Counted from the first letter of the stretch, positions 44,109 to 55,783 are shown. The stretch is DNA of 64,000 bases from Paenibacillus taiwanensis DSM 18679 (GCF_000425125.1 NZ_AULE01000023.1:485012-549011); one strand, 5' to 3'. The notes: a model not told the origin generated them from the letters alone. Translations and numbers: made by a program.

Positions 44109-45515
44109 ATGATTCGTAAAAATCAAAGGTTTTTGTCGAAACTCTATATGCTATTTGATATATTATGTATCTTGGTTGCATTTGGAGCGGCTTGGTGGGT
44201 AAAGTTCATAAGTAATTACTTGGATGGCGATTCAGCACTTCCGTATTCGACCTATGTGATGTGGGGCGTGATATATGGAGTCATAGTTCTTGCTATTGGC
44301 TCGATGTCTTCATTGTACTCCTTTCATCGGAAGAAACGATTTGCGGATGAGGTAATACGCATTTTACAAACACACGGCATCAGTTTATTTATCCTCCTTG
44401 GTATGCTGTTTTTCTTTAAGCAAATTCATATTTCACGCGAATTTCTAGCGGTGTTTATTATGATTTCTGCTATGCTTACCGTTATTTATCGTTATTCTGT
44501 GAAGGTGATATTACGCTCGGCTCGCCAGAAAGGTTTTAATAAGCAATTCATTCTCATACTTGGGGCAGGAACTTTAGGCAAGAAATTCTATAGTAATTTA
44601 AGGAATTATCCTGAAATGGGATATGATGTAGTAGGATTTCTGGATGATCAAGCAACCTGGGATGTGCAAGAGGAGTGCAAGTTTAAACCAATCCTTGGTA
44701 CATTAAATGATTTAGAGAATCTGTTGTCCGAATGTCTTGTAGATGAAGTTATCATCGCACTACCATTGGACGCGCATCATAAGTTCGCAAGTATCATTAA
44801 TACGTGTGAAAAAGCTGGCGTACGTACACTTATCATTCCGGACTTTTTTGATTATTTACCATCGCGTCCGTACTTCGATAATTTTGCTGGTATGCCTATG
44901 ATTAACGTCCGTGATATCCCACTTGATGTGATGCGCAACCGAGTTTTTAAGCGTACCTTTGATATTGTATTTGCAATACTAGCCATTGTTATCACTTCGC
45001 CTGTATTGCTGTTAGTCTCTCTAGGAATTAAGCTAACTTCACCGGGCCCGATCATTTTCAAGCAGGAGCGAGTCGGCTTGAATCGGCGCAACTTTAATAT
45101 GTATAAATTCCGTTCGATGAAAGTGAGCTCGGAAGAGACCTCGGATACGGTATGGACAACAGAGAATGACCCGCGCAAGACGAGATTTGGCAGTTTTCTA
45201 CGGAAGACAAGTCTGGATGAATTGCCGCAGTTCTTTAATGTACTGTTTGGTCACATGAGTGTAGTGGGGCCACGGCCGGAGCGTCCGTTCTTTGTGGAGC
45301 AATTTAAGGAAGAGATTCCGAAGTATATGGTGAAGCATCATGTACGTCCTGGTATTACAGGCTGGGCACAGAGTAATGGTTTAAGAGGCGATACTTCAAT
45401 TGAGGAGCGGATTCGCCTAGATATTTTCTACATCGAGAATTGGTCCTTATTATTTGATATTAAGATTATTTGGAAGACGATATGGAATGGCTTTATAAAT
45501 AAGAATGCGTATTAA
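44109..45515 (+). CDS. Undecaprenyl-phosphate sugar phosphotransferase (WbaP/WsaP-like)
   Basis: 468 residues. Four N-terminal membrane helices, a CoA-binding-like Rossmann part (about 140-260, FILILGAGTLGKKFYSNLRN), a fifth hydrophobic segment (FDIVFAILAIVITSPVLLLVSLGIKL) and the bacterial sugar transferase domain (KQERVGLNRRNFNMYKFRSM, KTSLDELPQFFNVLFGHMSVVGPRPERP, RPGITGWAQSNGLRGDT). Such enzymes start glycan synthesis by transferring hexose-1-phosphate to undecaprenyl phosphate. In S-layer glycan loci the WsaP/WsfP homologue does this. A TATACT hexamer at 44065-44070 may be a -10 for it. The 3' half is less AT-rich than the 5' half. Confidence 0.9.
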   Translation: MIRKNQRFLSKLYMLFDILCILVAFGAAWWVKFISNYLDGDSALPYSTYVMWGVIYGVIVLAIGSMSSLYSFHRKKRFADEVIRILQTHGISLFILLGMLFFFKQIHISREFLAVFIMISAMLTVIYRYSVKVILRSARQKGFNKQFILILGAGTLGKKFYSNLRNYPEMGYDVVGFLDDQATWDVQEECKFKPILGTLNDLENLLSECLVDEVIIALPLDAHHKFASIINTCEKAGVRTLIIPDFFDYLPSRPYFDNFAGMPMINVRDIPLDVMRNRVFKRTFDIVFAILAIVITSPVLLLVSLGIKLTSPGPIIFKQERVGLNRRNFNMYKFRSMKVSSEETSDTVWTTENDPRKTRFGSFLRKTSLDELPQFFNVLFGHMSVVGPRPERPFFVEQFKEEIPKYMVKHHVRPGITGWAQSNGLRGDTSIEERIRLDIFYIENWSLLFDIKIIWKTIWNGFINKNAY

Positions 45516-45545
45516 TTATAGTATGGAAGTATAAAAGCAGACACT

Positions 45546-45582
45546 AACTCCCCACACTAAGAATAATATTGTATGGGGAGTT
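45546..45582 (+). promoter_or_regulatory. Hairpin that covers the ribosome binding site of the 40-residue gene
   Basis: AACTCCCCA (45546-45554) pairs perfectly with TGGGGAGTT (45574-45582). The second arm contains GGGGAG, the only ribosome binding site for the frame at 45591. There is no T run, so it is not a terminator. Translation control is inferred. Confidence 0.5.
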
Positions 45583-45590
45583 GATGTTTG

Positions 45591-45713
45591 ATGCAGCGTA
45601 TGCGTGATGAGTGGGAGCAAGATTCGAGTTCTACCGGGCGTGGATGGTTAAACGGTCTGCTGATAGGTGGCGTGTTGTGGATTATCATCATAATGTGTAC
45701 TCGTTGGTTATGA
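45591..45713 (+). CDS. 40-residue single-helix membrane microprotein
   Basis: A short frame encodes 40 residues: a charged N-terminus (MQRMRDEWEQDSSSTGRG) and one membrane helix (WLNGLLIGGVLWIIIIMCTRWL). The start is the ATG at 45591 or the TTG at 45588, with GGGGAG 7-10 bases upstream. A good terminator follows 40 bases later, giving a complete small unit. No family is recognised. The ribosome binding site lies in one arm of a 9-bp hairpin. The remaining part of the 45516-45969 gap holds the pcrB promoter and leader. Confidence 0.6.
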   Translation: MQRMRDEWEQDSSSTGRGWLNGLLIGGVLWIIIIMCTRWL

Positions 45714-45752
45714 AGTTGATAATCCTTTGTTTATAAAAGGAGTAGATATACA

Positions 45753-45788
45753 GAGCCTCTTCTTGCGTGACAAGAAGGGGTTCTTTTT
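45753..45788 (+). terminator. Rho-independent terminator after the 40-residue gene
   Basis: GAGCCTCTTCTTG pairs with CAAGAAGGGGTTC (13 bp, two G-U) around CGTGA, followed by TTTTT. Confidence 0.88.
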
Positions 45789-45851
45789 GTACAATGGACA
45801 AGAACGTACATTCGTAGTTACACAGAAACCACCTATTCCAATATACCTTCA

Positions 45852-45880
45852 TTGACACCCCCTTTCCGCTGGCTTAGACT
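45852..45880 (+). promoter_or_regulatory. Sigma-A promoter for pcrB (and possibly pcrA-ligA)
   Basis: Perfect -35 TTGACA (45852-45857), 17-base spacer, -10 TAGACT (45875-45880). The leader of about 80 bases carries two hairpins, GCCCAT-CAT-ATGGGC (45892-45906) and CAGCGC-TTGTAT-GCGCTG (45914-45931). Confidence 0.75.
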
Positions 45881-45969
45881 TATTCTGTTAGGCCCATCAT
45901 ATGGGCTATTGGTCAGCGCTTGTATGCGCTGGAGCGTGAGATGTATATACAGAGAGTGGAGGAACTGAA

Positions 45970-46698
45970 GTGGCGGCTTCCGCAAATGGAATGAGTGCAA
46001 TTCATGATATACAGTTAAGACAATGGAAACATGTATTTAAGCTTGATCCGGACAAAGAGATTGACGATGAGTGTCTGGAGCGGATATGTATGTCCGGTTC
46101 TGATGCCATTATGGTTGGAGGATCAAGTGGAGTTACATTTGAGAACACAGTGGACCTGATGGCGCGCGTTCGCAGATTTGCACTGCCTGTGGTACAGGAG
46201 GTATCCGATCTGGATGCGGTCGTACCCGGTTTTGACGCGTACTTTATCCCAATGGTGATGAATACAACGAGCACGGATTGGTTAGTAGGCCAGCATAAGC
46301 GTGCGATTGAACAATACGAATATATGATGCCGTGGGAAATGATTATTCCAGAGGGGTATATTATTTTGAATCCGGAGGCAACAGCGGCGAAAGTAAGTCA
46401 GGCGAATGCAACACTGACAGCGAAGGAAGCAGCGGCGTACGCGCATATTGCGGACAAGCTGATGCGTCTGCCTGTTATATATGCAGAGTACAGCGGGATG
46501 TTTGGCGACATGGACACAGTTATGCAGATTAAGAAGGCGGCAAGTCAGGCGCATGTGATTTATGGCGGTGGTATTCGAACTGTGGAGCAGGCTAGGCTGG
46601 CTGCGCAAGCTGCGGATACGATTGTGGTAGGTAATGTGGTGTATGAGGATTTGGAGGCGGCTCTTGCTACTGTTGGGGCTGTCAAGGCGAGCCAATAG
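45970..46698 (+). CDS. pcrB: Heptaprenylglyceryl phosphate synthase
   Basis: 242 residues, TIM-barrel prenyltransferase joining heptaprenyl diphosphate to sn-glycerol-1-phosphate, an archaeal-type ether lipid step found in Bacillales. Family blocks: HVFKLDPDKEIDD, SDAIMVGGSSGVT, YFIPMVMNTTSTDWLVGQH, VIYAEYSGMFGD and VIYGGGIRTVEQARLAAQAADTIVVGNVVYED (phosphate-binding loops). GTG start with GGAGG eight bases before. The place next to pcrA and ligA is the same as in B. subtilis. About 300 bases separate it from pcrA. Confidence 0.92.
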   Translation: MAASANGMSAIHDIQLRQWKHVFKLDPDKEIDDECLERICMSGSDAIMVGGSSGVTFENTVDLMARVRRFALPVVQEVSDLDAVVPGFDAYFIPMVMNTTSTDWLVGQHKRAIEQYEYMMPWEMIIPEGYIILNPEATAAKVSQANATLTAKEAAAYAHIADKLMRLPVIYAEYSGMFGDMDTVMQIKKAASQAHVIYGGGIRTVEQARLAAQAADTIVVGNVVYEDLEAALATVGAVKASQ

Positions 46699-46827
46699 AG
46701 GGTTTAAATGTAATGTCAGCAGTAACATCTCACATGGCTGTGTTGTCGTTTTTTACAGAAGAGTCCTTATTAATGGGCTTGGTATGAAGTGTTCATGATA
46801 AACACGAAACATAGGTGATATTTTTTT

Positions 46828-46928
46828 AAGGAACTCCAATTGAATGTGTGATGAGATTTTGGGGACACAATATTTGTTATTTGCTCTTCATGGTGAGTTT
46901 CAGGCAATCAGGCAATGGAGTTCTTTTT
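46828..46928 (+). ncRNA. Possible 100-base structured RNA ending in a T run between pcrB and pcrA
   Basis: GAACTCCAATTG (46831-46842) pairs with CAATGGAGTTC (46913-46923) with one bulge, extended outward to about 14 bp, and the right arm runs into TTTTT. Inside are a TGTGT/ACACA stem and a tandem CAGGCAAT repeat (46901-46916). It may be a large-loop terminator for pcrB or a leader element for pcrA. No known riboswitch class is recognised. The remainder of this 308-base gap shows only a GTGTT/AACAC hairpin. Confidence 0.35.
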
Positions 46929-47006
46929 AAGGTTATTTGGTGGATATTCATGATGATTTATGGATCGTTATTCTAAATATTAGGTAGGGAAGGAGCTTGC
47001 GGACTT

Positions 47007-49460
47007 ATGTTTGAATTTCTGGAATCAGCGGATGAGGGGAAGAAGCCTGCGAAGATGGCGACGGACATTCATGAGGCGATTAAGAGGCTGAACCGTGAGC
47101 AGCGGCGAGCGGTCGAGGCGACGGAAGGGCCATTGCTTATTATGGCGGGAGCGGGCTCAGGCAAGACACGGGTGCTGACGCACCGTATTGCTTACTTGAT
47201 CGCCACACGTAAGGCGGCGCCGTGGAGCATTTTGGCGATTACATTTACAAATAAAGCATCACGTGAGATGCAGGAGCGTGTTGCCAAGTTAGTTGGGCCA
47301 GAAGGTCAAGATATTTGGGTGTCTACGTTCCACTCCATGTGCGTCCGCATATTACGTCGAGATATTGAGCGAATCGGATTTTCTTCCAACTTTACGATTT
47401 TGGATTCCTCGGATTCCTTATCGGTTATTCGCGGCATTATGAAGGAACAGAATATAGATACGAAAAAGTTTGATCCGAAAGCTGTACAAGCAACGATTAG
47501 CACCGCAAAAAACGAACTGGTCACACCTAAGCGATTTGAAGAGAAGATCGGCGATTATTTTGAAGGACTTGTATCAAAAGTATATACGCAGTATCAGAAG
47601 CGGCTCCGTTCGAATAATGCACTTGATTTTGACGATATCATTATGAAGACAACACAGCTGTTTAAGGACGAGCCTGAAGTGTTGGACTTCTATCAGAAGA
47701 AATTTAAATATATTCATGTTGACGAGTATCAGGATACGAACCGTGCGCAGTACATGCTGTGTCGTATGTTAGCGGATCAGCATCGCAATATTTGTGTAGT
47801 AGGCGATAGCGATCAATCGATTTATCGTTGGCGGGGGGCGGATATTACGAATATCCTCAATTTTGAAGAGGATTACCCGAACGCAACGACGATTATGCTG
47901 GAGCAGAATTATCGATCCACTGCAAATATTTTGAACGCGGCGAACCAGGTGATTCAGAACAATACGGGACGGAAACCTAAGAAACTATGGACGGACAGTG
48001 GTGAAGGCAATCCGATTAAAGTGTACCAAGCAGATACAGAGCATGATGAGGGTTACTTTGTAACAGCCGAAATCAAGAAAAATCAAATGAGCGGCAAATC
48101 GTACAGCCAGCATGCGATTTTGTATCGGACAAATGCTCAGTCTCGTGTAATCGAGGAAATTCTCATCAAATCCGAAATCCCTTACCAAATTGTAGGCGGA
48201 ATTAAGTTCTACGATCGCAAAGAGATTAAAGACGTGCTCGGTTACTTAAGATTAATTTCCAACCCTGACGACGATATTAGTTTGGAGCGGATTGTAAATG
48301 TACCAAAACGAGGGATTGGTGCGACTACAATTGCCAAGCTGGCAGAAGCGGCATCAGAGAGGGGCACGTCGATTATGAAAGTGATTTGCGACATGGATTT
48401 GCTTGATATTGCGCCGCGCACGAAGGGCACACTTCGCGAATTTTATAGCATGATCGATAGTCTGAATAAGATGCAGGAATTTGTCTCTGTAACAGAGTTG
48501 ACGGAAAAGACGTTGGAACTGTCTGAGTATAAGCTTGAGTTACAACGTGAGAATACGTTGGAGTCCAAAGCTCGCATGGAAAATATCGACGAGTTCCTGT
48601 CGGTGACACAAGAGTTTGAGCAGCGTAATGAGGACCGATCGTTAGTATCCTTCCTGACGGATCTAGCACTTATTGCCGACATCGATTCCATGAACGATGC
48701 AGAGGACGAGGAACAGACCGACTCGGTCATTTTGATGACGATGCACAGTGCCAAGGGGCTGGAGTTTCCTGTTGTGTTTATTATCGGCATGGAGGAAGGG
48801 GTATTCCCGCATAGCCGAGCGTTTACGGACAACGAGGAGTTGGAGGAAGAACGGCGCCTAGCCTATGTTGGCATTACGCGGGCGGAGCAGCAGCTGTTTT
48901 TGACGTCAGCGCGCACGCGGACTTTGTTTGGACGGACAAATGCGAATCCGTCGTCCCGTTTCTTAGGCGAGATTCCTGATGAGCTGAAAGAAGATGTATC
49001 GCCATCTGGTGGGCGTTACGGGAGCTTTGACCGTTACGGCCGGCAAGCCGCGTCCGCAGGTTATGGTGGGCGCGGGCTTGGCTACAGTGGTGCTGGCGGT
49101 GGATCAGCCGCTGGTACGGCGCCTGGCAGTATGGCCTATGGCACGGCAGGCCAAGCGTCGGGGAGCGCGGCTGCACGCAGCTCTGCGGGCACATTTGGCG
49201 GTGCGATGCGCCCTGCCGGAGCGGGAGCAGCAGGTGCGAGCCGTGTGACGGTTTCCACCCCGCTAGATAAGGCTAAACAAGCGGGCAGCAGTGATGCAAG
49301 CTTTCAGGCCGGCGACAAGGTGTCTCACGGCAAGTGGGGGATTGGCGTAATCGTATCCGTCAAAGGAACAGGCACAGATACCGAACTGCAAATCGCTTTC
49401 CCTGCTCCAGTCGGAGTGAAACGTCTGTTGGCTACGTTTGCGCCAGTTACAAAGGTTTGA
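47007..49460 (+). CDS. pcrA: ATP-dependent DNA helicase PcrA
   Basis: 817 residues, a UvrD/Rep-type 3'-5' helicase used in repair and replication through transcribed DNA. Motifs: Q motif LNREQRRAV, Walker A GAGSGKT (K53), [49 protein letters not shown] and [13 protein letters not shown]. The C-terminus (about 765-817, [20 protein letters not shown]) is the Tudor-like RNA-polymerase-binding domain. Between them, about 675-755, is a Gly/Ala/Ser-rich stretch longer than in Bacillus PcrA. AAGGAG lies 11 bases before the ATG, a slightly long spacing. Confidence 0.95.
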   Translation: MFEFLESADEGKKPAKMATDIHEAIKRLNREQRRAVEATEGPLLIMAGAGSGKTRVLTHRIAYLIATRKAAPWSILAITFTNKASREMQERVAKLVGPEGQDIWVSTFHSMCVRILRRDIERIGFSSNFTILDSSDSLSVIRGIMKEQNIDTKKFDPKAVQATISTAKNELVTPKRFEEKIGDYFEGLVSKVYTQYQKRLRSNNALDFDDIIMKTTQLFKDEPEVLDFYQKKFKYIHVDEYQDTNRAQYMLCRMLADQHRNICVVGDSDQSIYRWRGADITNILNFEEDYPNATTIMLEQNYRSTANILNAANQVIQNNTGRKPKKLWTDSGEGNPIKVYQADTEHDEGYFVTAEIKKNQMSGKSYSQHAILYRTNAQSRVIEEILIKSEIPYQIVGGIKFYDRKEIKDVLGYLRLISNPDDDISLERIVNVPKRGIGATTIAKLAEAASERGTSIMKVICDMDLLDIAPRTKGTLREFYSMIDSLNKMQEFVSVTELTEKTLELSEYKLELQRENTLESKARMENIDEFLSVTQEFEQRNEDRSLVSFLTDLALIADIDSMNDAEDEEQTDSVILMTMHSAKGLEFPVVFIIGMEEGVFPHSRAFTDNEELEEERRLAYVGITRAEQQLFLTSARTRTLFGRTNANPSSRFLGEIPDELKEDVSPSGGRYGSFDRYGRQAASAGYGGRGLGYSGAGGGSAAGTAPGSMAYGTAGQASGSAAARSSAGTFGGAMRPAGAGAAGASRVTVSTPLDKAKQAGSSDASFQAGDKVSHGKWGIGVIVSVKGTGTDTELQIAFPAPVGVKRLLATFAPVTKV

Positions 49461-49497
49461 TCTTTGATTAGGGTTTGGATAATATCAAATAACTTGT

Positions 49498-49528
49498 GTG
49501 TAGACTCAATCGTTGGATCCGACTACAC
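49498..49528. repeat. Weak hairpin after pcrA
   Basis: GTGTAG (49498-49503) pairs with CTACAC (49523-49528), followed by TTGTTTATT. It may be a weak terminator. The rest of the 361-base gap to ligA (49461-49821) shows no promoter or gene I can support. Confidence 0.35.
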
Positions 49529-49755
49529 TTGTTTATTGTGTTCTTATGCTCCAGACCATAACGGATAAAGTGTACAAATCGTATACGTACGCCCGACAAG
49601 GATTCCGATACAATTCCGATTCGAATGAAGTAGACCACGCTCGTCATGGCAATCATAACTGATACAAGCCATGTGCGGGCGTGTTACATATGAAGACAAG
49701 TCGAGCTACAGAAATAATCAATAGAATTGTCCGCCTATCTGGTTAACAATTTTAA

Positions 49756-51876
<2,121 letters not shown>

Positions 51877-52207
51877 TGATTGCTGCTCATGTCATAAAAT
51901 AACGATAGTCATTTGGGAGTTAACATGGGTGCGCAAGTGCGAGGCAGCTCAGAGTCGCTTCGCTTTGCGAGCTCAGGAACCTTCCCTAAAAAAGTACAGC
52001 ACAACAGCCCCATTCCAAGTGAAATGGGGCTGCTCGCGTTGCACCCTACAATAGAACCTGACCAGCTTTAAACACGGCTAACATAGGCTATCGAGCCTGG
52101 TTCATGTTCACCGTTTACAGCAGGGACGATATTTGTACGCTTTTTTCCAAACATCGCTTAGCTTTTAGGCACAATCAGCAACCAGAATTTATGGGGTACA
52201 CCTTATG
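51877..52207. other. Gap between ligA and a minus-strand membrane gene
   Basis: 331 bases. It holds a hairpin CAGCCCCATT/AATGGGGCTG (52005-52032) without a T run, possibly ending ligA transcription. Nothing else is recognised. Confidence 0.4.
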
Positions 52208-52597
52208 TTAACGAAGATATAGGACGTACCTCACATTGTTGCTAAAGGCTAAATAGTAAAGGTAAATAAGATTCACCACTGGAATAATAAGCAGAATGAT
52301 TTCAAGTCCGCTCCGGGCGAATGCCTTTATAAATTTGTACATCAAATAAATACTAGCCACAACGTTAACAAAAGGAATTATAAGGAGCAGAAGGAACCAT
52401 AAGCTCTCCTGTGCCACCCGAATAACCAGTATGATGTTTAGTATAGGAACAAAAGCAAACCAGGACTTGTCGTATCCTGCTTTATTGCCAAGTACATAAT
52501 AGGGGACTGTCCCAAGCAAGTAAAATACCAAATAAAAAACGATGGAAAACAAACCCCAGCCTAATCCCAGTACGCCGTTCTCATAGAAGTTATACAT
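52208..52597 (-). CDS. Small membrane protein, DUF5684-like
   Basis: 129 residues with four hydrophobic segments (GLFSIVFYLVFYLLGTVPYYVLG; SWFAFVPILNIILVIRV; LWFLLLLIIPFVNVVASIYLMYKFI; IILLIIPVVNLIYLYYLAF). The GYDKSWFAFVPILN turn and KFIKAFARSG resemble the DUF5684 family. No function is known. AAAGGAGTG precedes the ATG. It is separated from the amylase gene upstream by 152 bases and may be transcribed with it or alone. Confidence 0.65.
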   Translation of the reverse strand: MYNFYENGVLGLGWGLFSIVFYLVFYLLGTVPYYVLGNKAGYDKSWFAFVPILNIILVIRVAQESLWFLLLLIIPFVNVVASIYLMYKFIKAFARSGLEIILLIIPVVNLIYLYYLAFSNNVRYVLYLR

Positions 52598-52749
52598 CCG
52601 ATCACTCCTTTGTTATATCGTGCTCATCGTCTACCTTTCGGGCAGCTAAGCATCAGCACATATGAGGGATATATTAGAGTATGGCGGCATAACGACTTTC
52701 ATGACCTTGTTGTGTATAGTATAGGCTGGCTGAAAATCTCATTATTTTA

Positions 52750-54498
52750 TTAACGACGTAAAATAATGGCGCTCATCGCTTCAACTGAGATCGACACCTT
52801 GCTGTTTTGAGCCACAATAGACGTTCCCGAAACTTCATTAAGCCATTCACCTGCAGTGAGCAGCAGTTGAATAGTGCGCCGACGGGGGCTGTTATTGAGT
52901 ACCACGATCACATGATGCTGTTCGTCAGCACGCTCATATGCGATGACACGATCATTTTCCTTTGCATACAAGAAGCGGAAGCTGCCGGCGCGAAGCGCCG
53001 TATATTTATGTCTAAGCGCAATCGTGTCTTTATAATGCTGGAGCAGCTCTTGATCCTGCTTCGTTTCATCCCACTCCATACATTTGCGGCAGTCAGGGTC
53101 GTTGCCCCCGTCCAGTCCGACTTCGTCTCCATAGTAAATACACGGTGTCCCCAAAAAAGTCAGTTGGAACAAAGAAGCCAACTTTAACTTACGTTTGTCC
53201 CCACCGCATAGCGTCAGTAATCGAGCAGTGTCGTGGCTGTCGAGCAGGTTAAACATCACTTCATTTGCCTGCTGCGGATAAAGGGCCAATTGATGCTCGA
53301 TCGCCTGCTTAAATTGCAGGCCGTCGATGTTGCTGTCTGCAAAGAAATCGTGCATCGCATACGTAAACGGGTAATTCATGACGGCATCAAATTGATCGCC
53401 TTGCAGCCACATCATGCCTTCGTGGAACATTTCACCGAGAATGTATGCTTCTGGATTTACCGCTTTTACTGTCTGCCGGAATTCGCGCCAAAATTGATGA
53501 TCGACTTCATTGGCTACGTCAAGACGCCAGCCGTCAATGCCGACTTCTTCAATCCAGTAACGGGCAACTTCAAGCAAATATTGCTTAACTGCTGGTTGCT
53601 CCGTATTTAATTTTGGCATCATCGGTGTAAAAGCAAACGTATCAAAGGTAGGAATGCCGTCAATGACCGTCAGCGGAAACTGGCGGACATGGAACCAATC
53701 TTTGTAGATGGAAGCTTCCCCTTTCTCCAGCACGTCAACGTAAGGTTCAAACGTATATCCGCAATGATTAAATACAGCATCCAGCAGCACTCGAATACCT
53801 CTGCGATGGCATGCATCTACTAGTTCCTTGAGCTTATCGTTAGACCCAAAGTGAGGGTCCACTTTCATGTAATCTTTTGTGTCGTATTTATGATTGGTCG
53901 TTGCTGCAAATATCGGGGTAAAATAAATAGCCGTAACCCCTAGCTTCACTAGATGGTCAAGATGGTCGATGACCCCTTGCAGGTCGCCTCCAAAATAATT
54001 GTCCGGTGTCGGCTCGCCTCCCCAAGACTGCACGCCTTCAGGGTCGTTACTTGTATCGCCGTTTGCAAAGCGCTCCGGAAATATTTGATAAAAGACGGCA
54101 TCCTTCACCCAAGCGGGTGGAGTAAACACGTCAGCAGGGTTCAGAAACGGATACTCGAACCAGCTTTTAGTTGGTGTGGGTACATCCTTTTGAAAACCGC
54201 GTTCGGTCATCCATATTTCCTCTGTCGCAGCTTCTAGCTTAAATACATACGCGAGTCGACGGAAGGTGGGAACCGTTTCTGCCTGCCAATAGTCAAATAA
54301 ATCATCTTGATACAGGCGCGTCATGGATATAGGAGTTGTCTTTTCCATACCTTCCCAGCATTCAAATTTGTCACCATAATATACAGTTACACGTTTAACA
54401 TCGTCTTTTTTCGTGCGGATGCGTACATGAATGGTTTTGCAATCATAAGCATAGGCCCAATTTTGTTTCGGGCGATGGTAGATAGCTTCTAGCAGCAT
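52750..54498 (-). CDS. Neopullulanase / cyclomaltodextrinase (GH13)
   Basis: 582 residues, no signal peptide, so a cytoplasmic enzyme that opens cyclic or branched maltodextrins. An N-terminal beta domain (about 1-120) of the CBM34 type is followed by the GH13 barrel with region I DAVFNHCG, region [13 protein letters not shown] (nucleophile Asp), region [12 protein letters not shown] (acid Glu) and region [12 protein letters not shown]. The start at 54498 has AGGAG ten bases before; an upstream in-frame ATG at 54570 would add unrelated sequence. It lies 93 bases after the lacI-type gene on the same strand and is probably co-expressed with the maltodextrin transporter under MalR-like control. 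Confidence 0.92.
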   Translation of the reverse strand: MLLEAIYHRPKQNWAYAYDCKTIHVRIRTKKDDVKRVTVYYGDKFECWEGMEKTTPISMTRLYQDDLFDYWQAETVPTFRRLAYVFKLEAATEEIWMTERGFQKDVPTPTKSWFEYPFLNPADVFTPPAWVKDAVFYQIFPERFANGDTSNDPEGVQSWGGEPTPDNYFGGDLQGVIDHLDHLVKLGVTAIYFTPIFAATTNHKYDTKDYMKVDPHFGSNDKLKELVDACHRRGIRVLLDAVFNHCGYTFEPYVDVLEKGEASIYKDWFHVRQFPLTVIDGIPTFDTFAFTPMMPKLNTEQPAVKQYLLEVARYWIEEVGIDGWRLDVANEVDHQFWREFRQTVKAVNPEAYILGEMFHEGMMWLQGDQFDAVMNYPFTYAMHDFFADSNIDGLQFKQAIEHQLALYPQQANEVMFNLLDSHDTARLLTLCGGDKRKLKLASLFQLTFLGTPCIYYGDEVGLDGGNDPDCRKCMEWDETKQDQELLQHYKDTIALRHKYTALRAGSFRFLYAKENDRVIAYERADEQHHVIVVLNNSPRRRTIQLLLTAGEWLNEVSGTSIVAQNSKVSISVEAMSAIILRR

Positions 54499-54591
54499 GA
54501 TTTGATATCTCCTTTGATGTAGGAAAGTGAATGAAAGACAAAGGCCGTGCGGTTTATGGCTAGCATTCATTTATTGACAAGGCTACTCGAA

Positions 54592-55614
54592 CTATTCGGC
54601 AGGTACTTGCACCGAATCGCGCCATATGAGTTGATGCGGAATAATGATGCGGGCCTGCTCGAAACCCTCTCCCTTAATACGCTGCACAAGAGCTTGCACA
54701 GCCGATTGGCCCATCTGGTAAGTACCTATGTCCACGCTTGAGATTTGCGGCAAACACATTTGTGCTAACGACGTATTGTTAAAGCCGACTACGCTGCATT
54801 CCTCAGGAACACGCAAACCGTTATTCCACAGGGTACGAATAATGCTAAATGCCATCACGTCATCCGTCGTAATAATAGCGGTTGGGCGTGTTGCTAACGA
54901 TAAAATGTGCTTGGTAATTTGGGCGGCCGATTCTGGTGTGAATGCACTCTCATATACATAATCACGATCAAACGGTATACCAGCTTCCAACAGAGCCTTG
55001 CTGAATCCGTCCAGTCGATCTTTGGACACGGTCAAATCAAATGGACCACTCACAAAGGCGATGCGACGATGCCCTAGGCTAATAAGATGACGAGTAATCG
55101 CTTGTGATGCAGCAATGTTGTCGTTATCAACTGAGGTTATGTCGCTAAAGTCCTCACTGCGCCCTACGAGTACAAACGGAAACTTTTCCTCGCGCAGAAA
55201 GGAGATATTGACATCATCCTTATGTGAGGCTAGCAAAATAATACCGTCCACGTTACGACCGCGCACTAATCGCTCTACCGCCTTGAGCTCTTCCTCTGCA
55301 TTGGAACCCGTTGTCATCAAAATATCGTAATGAATGGAGGCGGCTTTAGCCACCATACCGCGTATAATTTCCGAGAAAAACTGATTCTGGAACAATTCAT
55401 CAGCAGGACGAGGAAGAACAATTCCGATATTGTGTGTTGTGTTTGTAACTAGGCTTTTGGCTAGCATATTCGGGTGATAGCCGAGTTCATCCATCACCTT
55501 GCGTACTTTGCGGCTAGTCTTCTGACTGATCCGTGAATCATTCGAAATGACACGGGAAACTGTAGAAGGGGATACACCGGCTTGTTCGGCTACATGTACA
55601 ATCGTTACTGCCAT
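54592..55614 (-). CDS. LacI/MalR-family transcription regulator (copy 1)
   Basis: 340 residues. N-terminal helix-turn-helix and hinge (VTIVHVAEQAGVSPSTVSRVISNDSRISQKTSRKVRKVMDELGYHPNMLAKSL), then a periplasmic-binding-protein-like sensor domain (IGIVLPRPADELFQNQFFSEIIRGM). Between the amylase gene and the divergent malE-like gene, it is the expected maltodextrin regulator. Its own -35 overlaps an operator-like sequence (55683-55697), so autoregulation is likely. A close paralogue of the same length lies at 62344, and the two share long identical blocks and even stretches of identical DNA. Confidence 0.9.
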   Translation of the reverse strand: MAVTIVHVAEQAGVSPSTVSRVISNDSRISQKTSRKVRKVMDELGYHPNMLAKSLVTNTTHNIGIVLPRPADELFQNQFFSEIIRGMVAKAASIHYDILMTTGSNAEEELKAVERLVRGRNVDGIILLASHKDDVNISFLREEKFPFVLVGRSEDFSDITSVDNDNIAASQAITRHLISLGHRRIAFVSGPFDLTVSKDRLDGFSKALLEAGIPFDRDYVYESAFTPESAAQITKHILSLATRPTAIITTDDVMAFSIIRTLWNNGLRVPEECSVVGFNNTSLAQMCLPQISSVDIGTYQMGQSAVQALVQRIKGEGFEQARIIIPHQLIWRDSVQVPAE

Positions 55615-55658
55615 TCGTAAGACCTCACTTAACTAGAACTATTCCGATTATGTGTCAC

Positions 55659-55688
55659 AGTATAGAGGATAAAAAATTTTTGTGCAAA
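55659..55688 (-). promoter_or_regulatory. Promoter of lacI copy 1
   Basis: On the minus strand -35 TTTGCA (55683-55688), 18-base spacer, -10 TATACT (55659-55664). The -35 lies inside the operator-like sequence 55683-55697. Confidence 0.6.
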
Positions 55689-55697
55689 CGGTTTACA
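55683..55697. promoter_or_regulatory. LacI-family operator O1
   Basis: TGCAAACGGTTTACA: near-perfect inverted repeat (one mismatch) around a central G. It overlaps the -35 of the lacI copy 1 promoter and resembles O2 and the site upstream of copy 2. Confidence 0.6.
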
Positions 55698-55730
55698 AAT
55701 AATATGGCACTGTGTATAATTCGATTTAGG

Positions 55731-55744
55731 CGTAACCGCTTACA
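55731..55744 (-). promoter_or_regulatory. Catabolite response element (CcpA site)
   Basis: On the minus strand TGTAAGCGGTTACG matches the cre consensus TGWNANCGNTNWCA at 13 of 14 positions. It lies between lacI and malE, upstream of the malE -35, where CcpA could influence either promoter. Confidence 0.55.
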
Positions 55745-55783
55745 ACTCAAGTCACAGCAAGGACTTATTTTTTTAATTATTTG

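Noticed and set aside
46282..46728. Open frame of 148 codons on the minus strand across pcrB
   Set aside because: It is a shadow of a conserved gene; its composition (Leu, His, Arg, Cys rich) is not protein-like.
46901..46916. Tandem CAGGCAAT repeat as the start of a CRISPR or repeat array
   Set aside because: Only two copies, eight bases long, with no spacers.
55683..55697. O1 read as a CcpA cre site
   Set aside because: It lacks the conserved C near the end of the cre consensus and is almost a mirror of O2; a LacI/MalR operator is the simpler reading.
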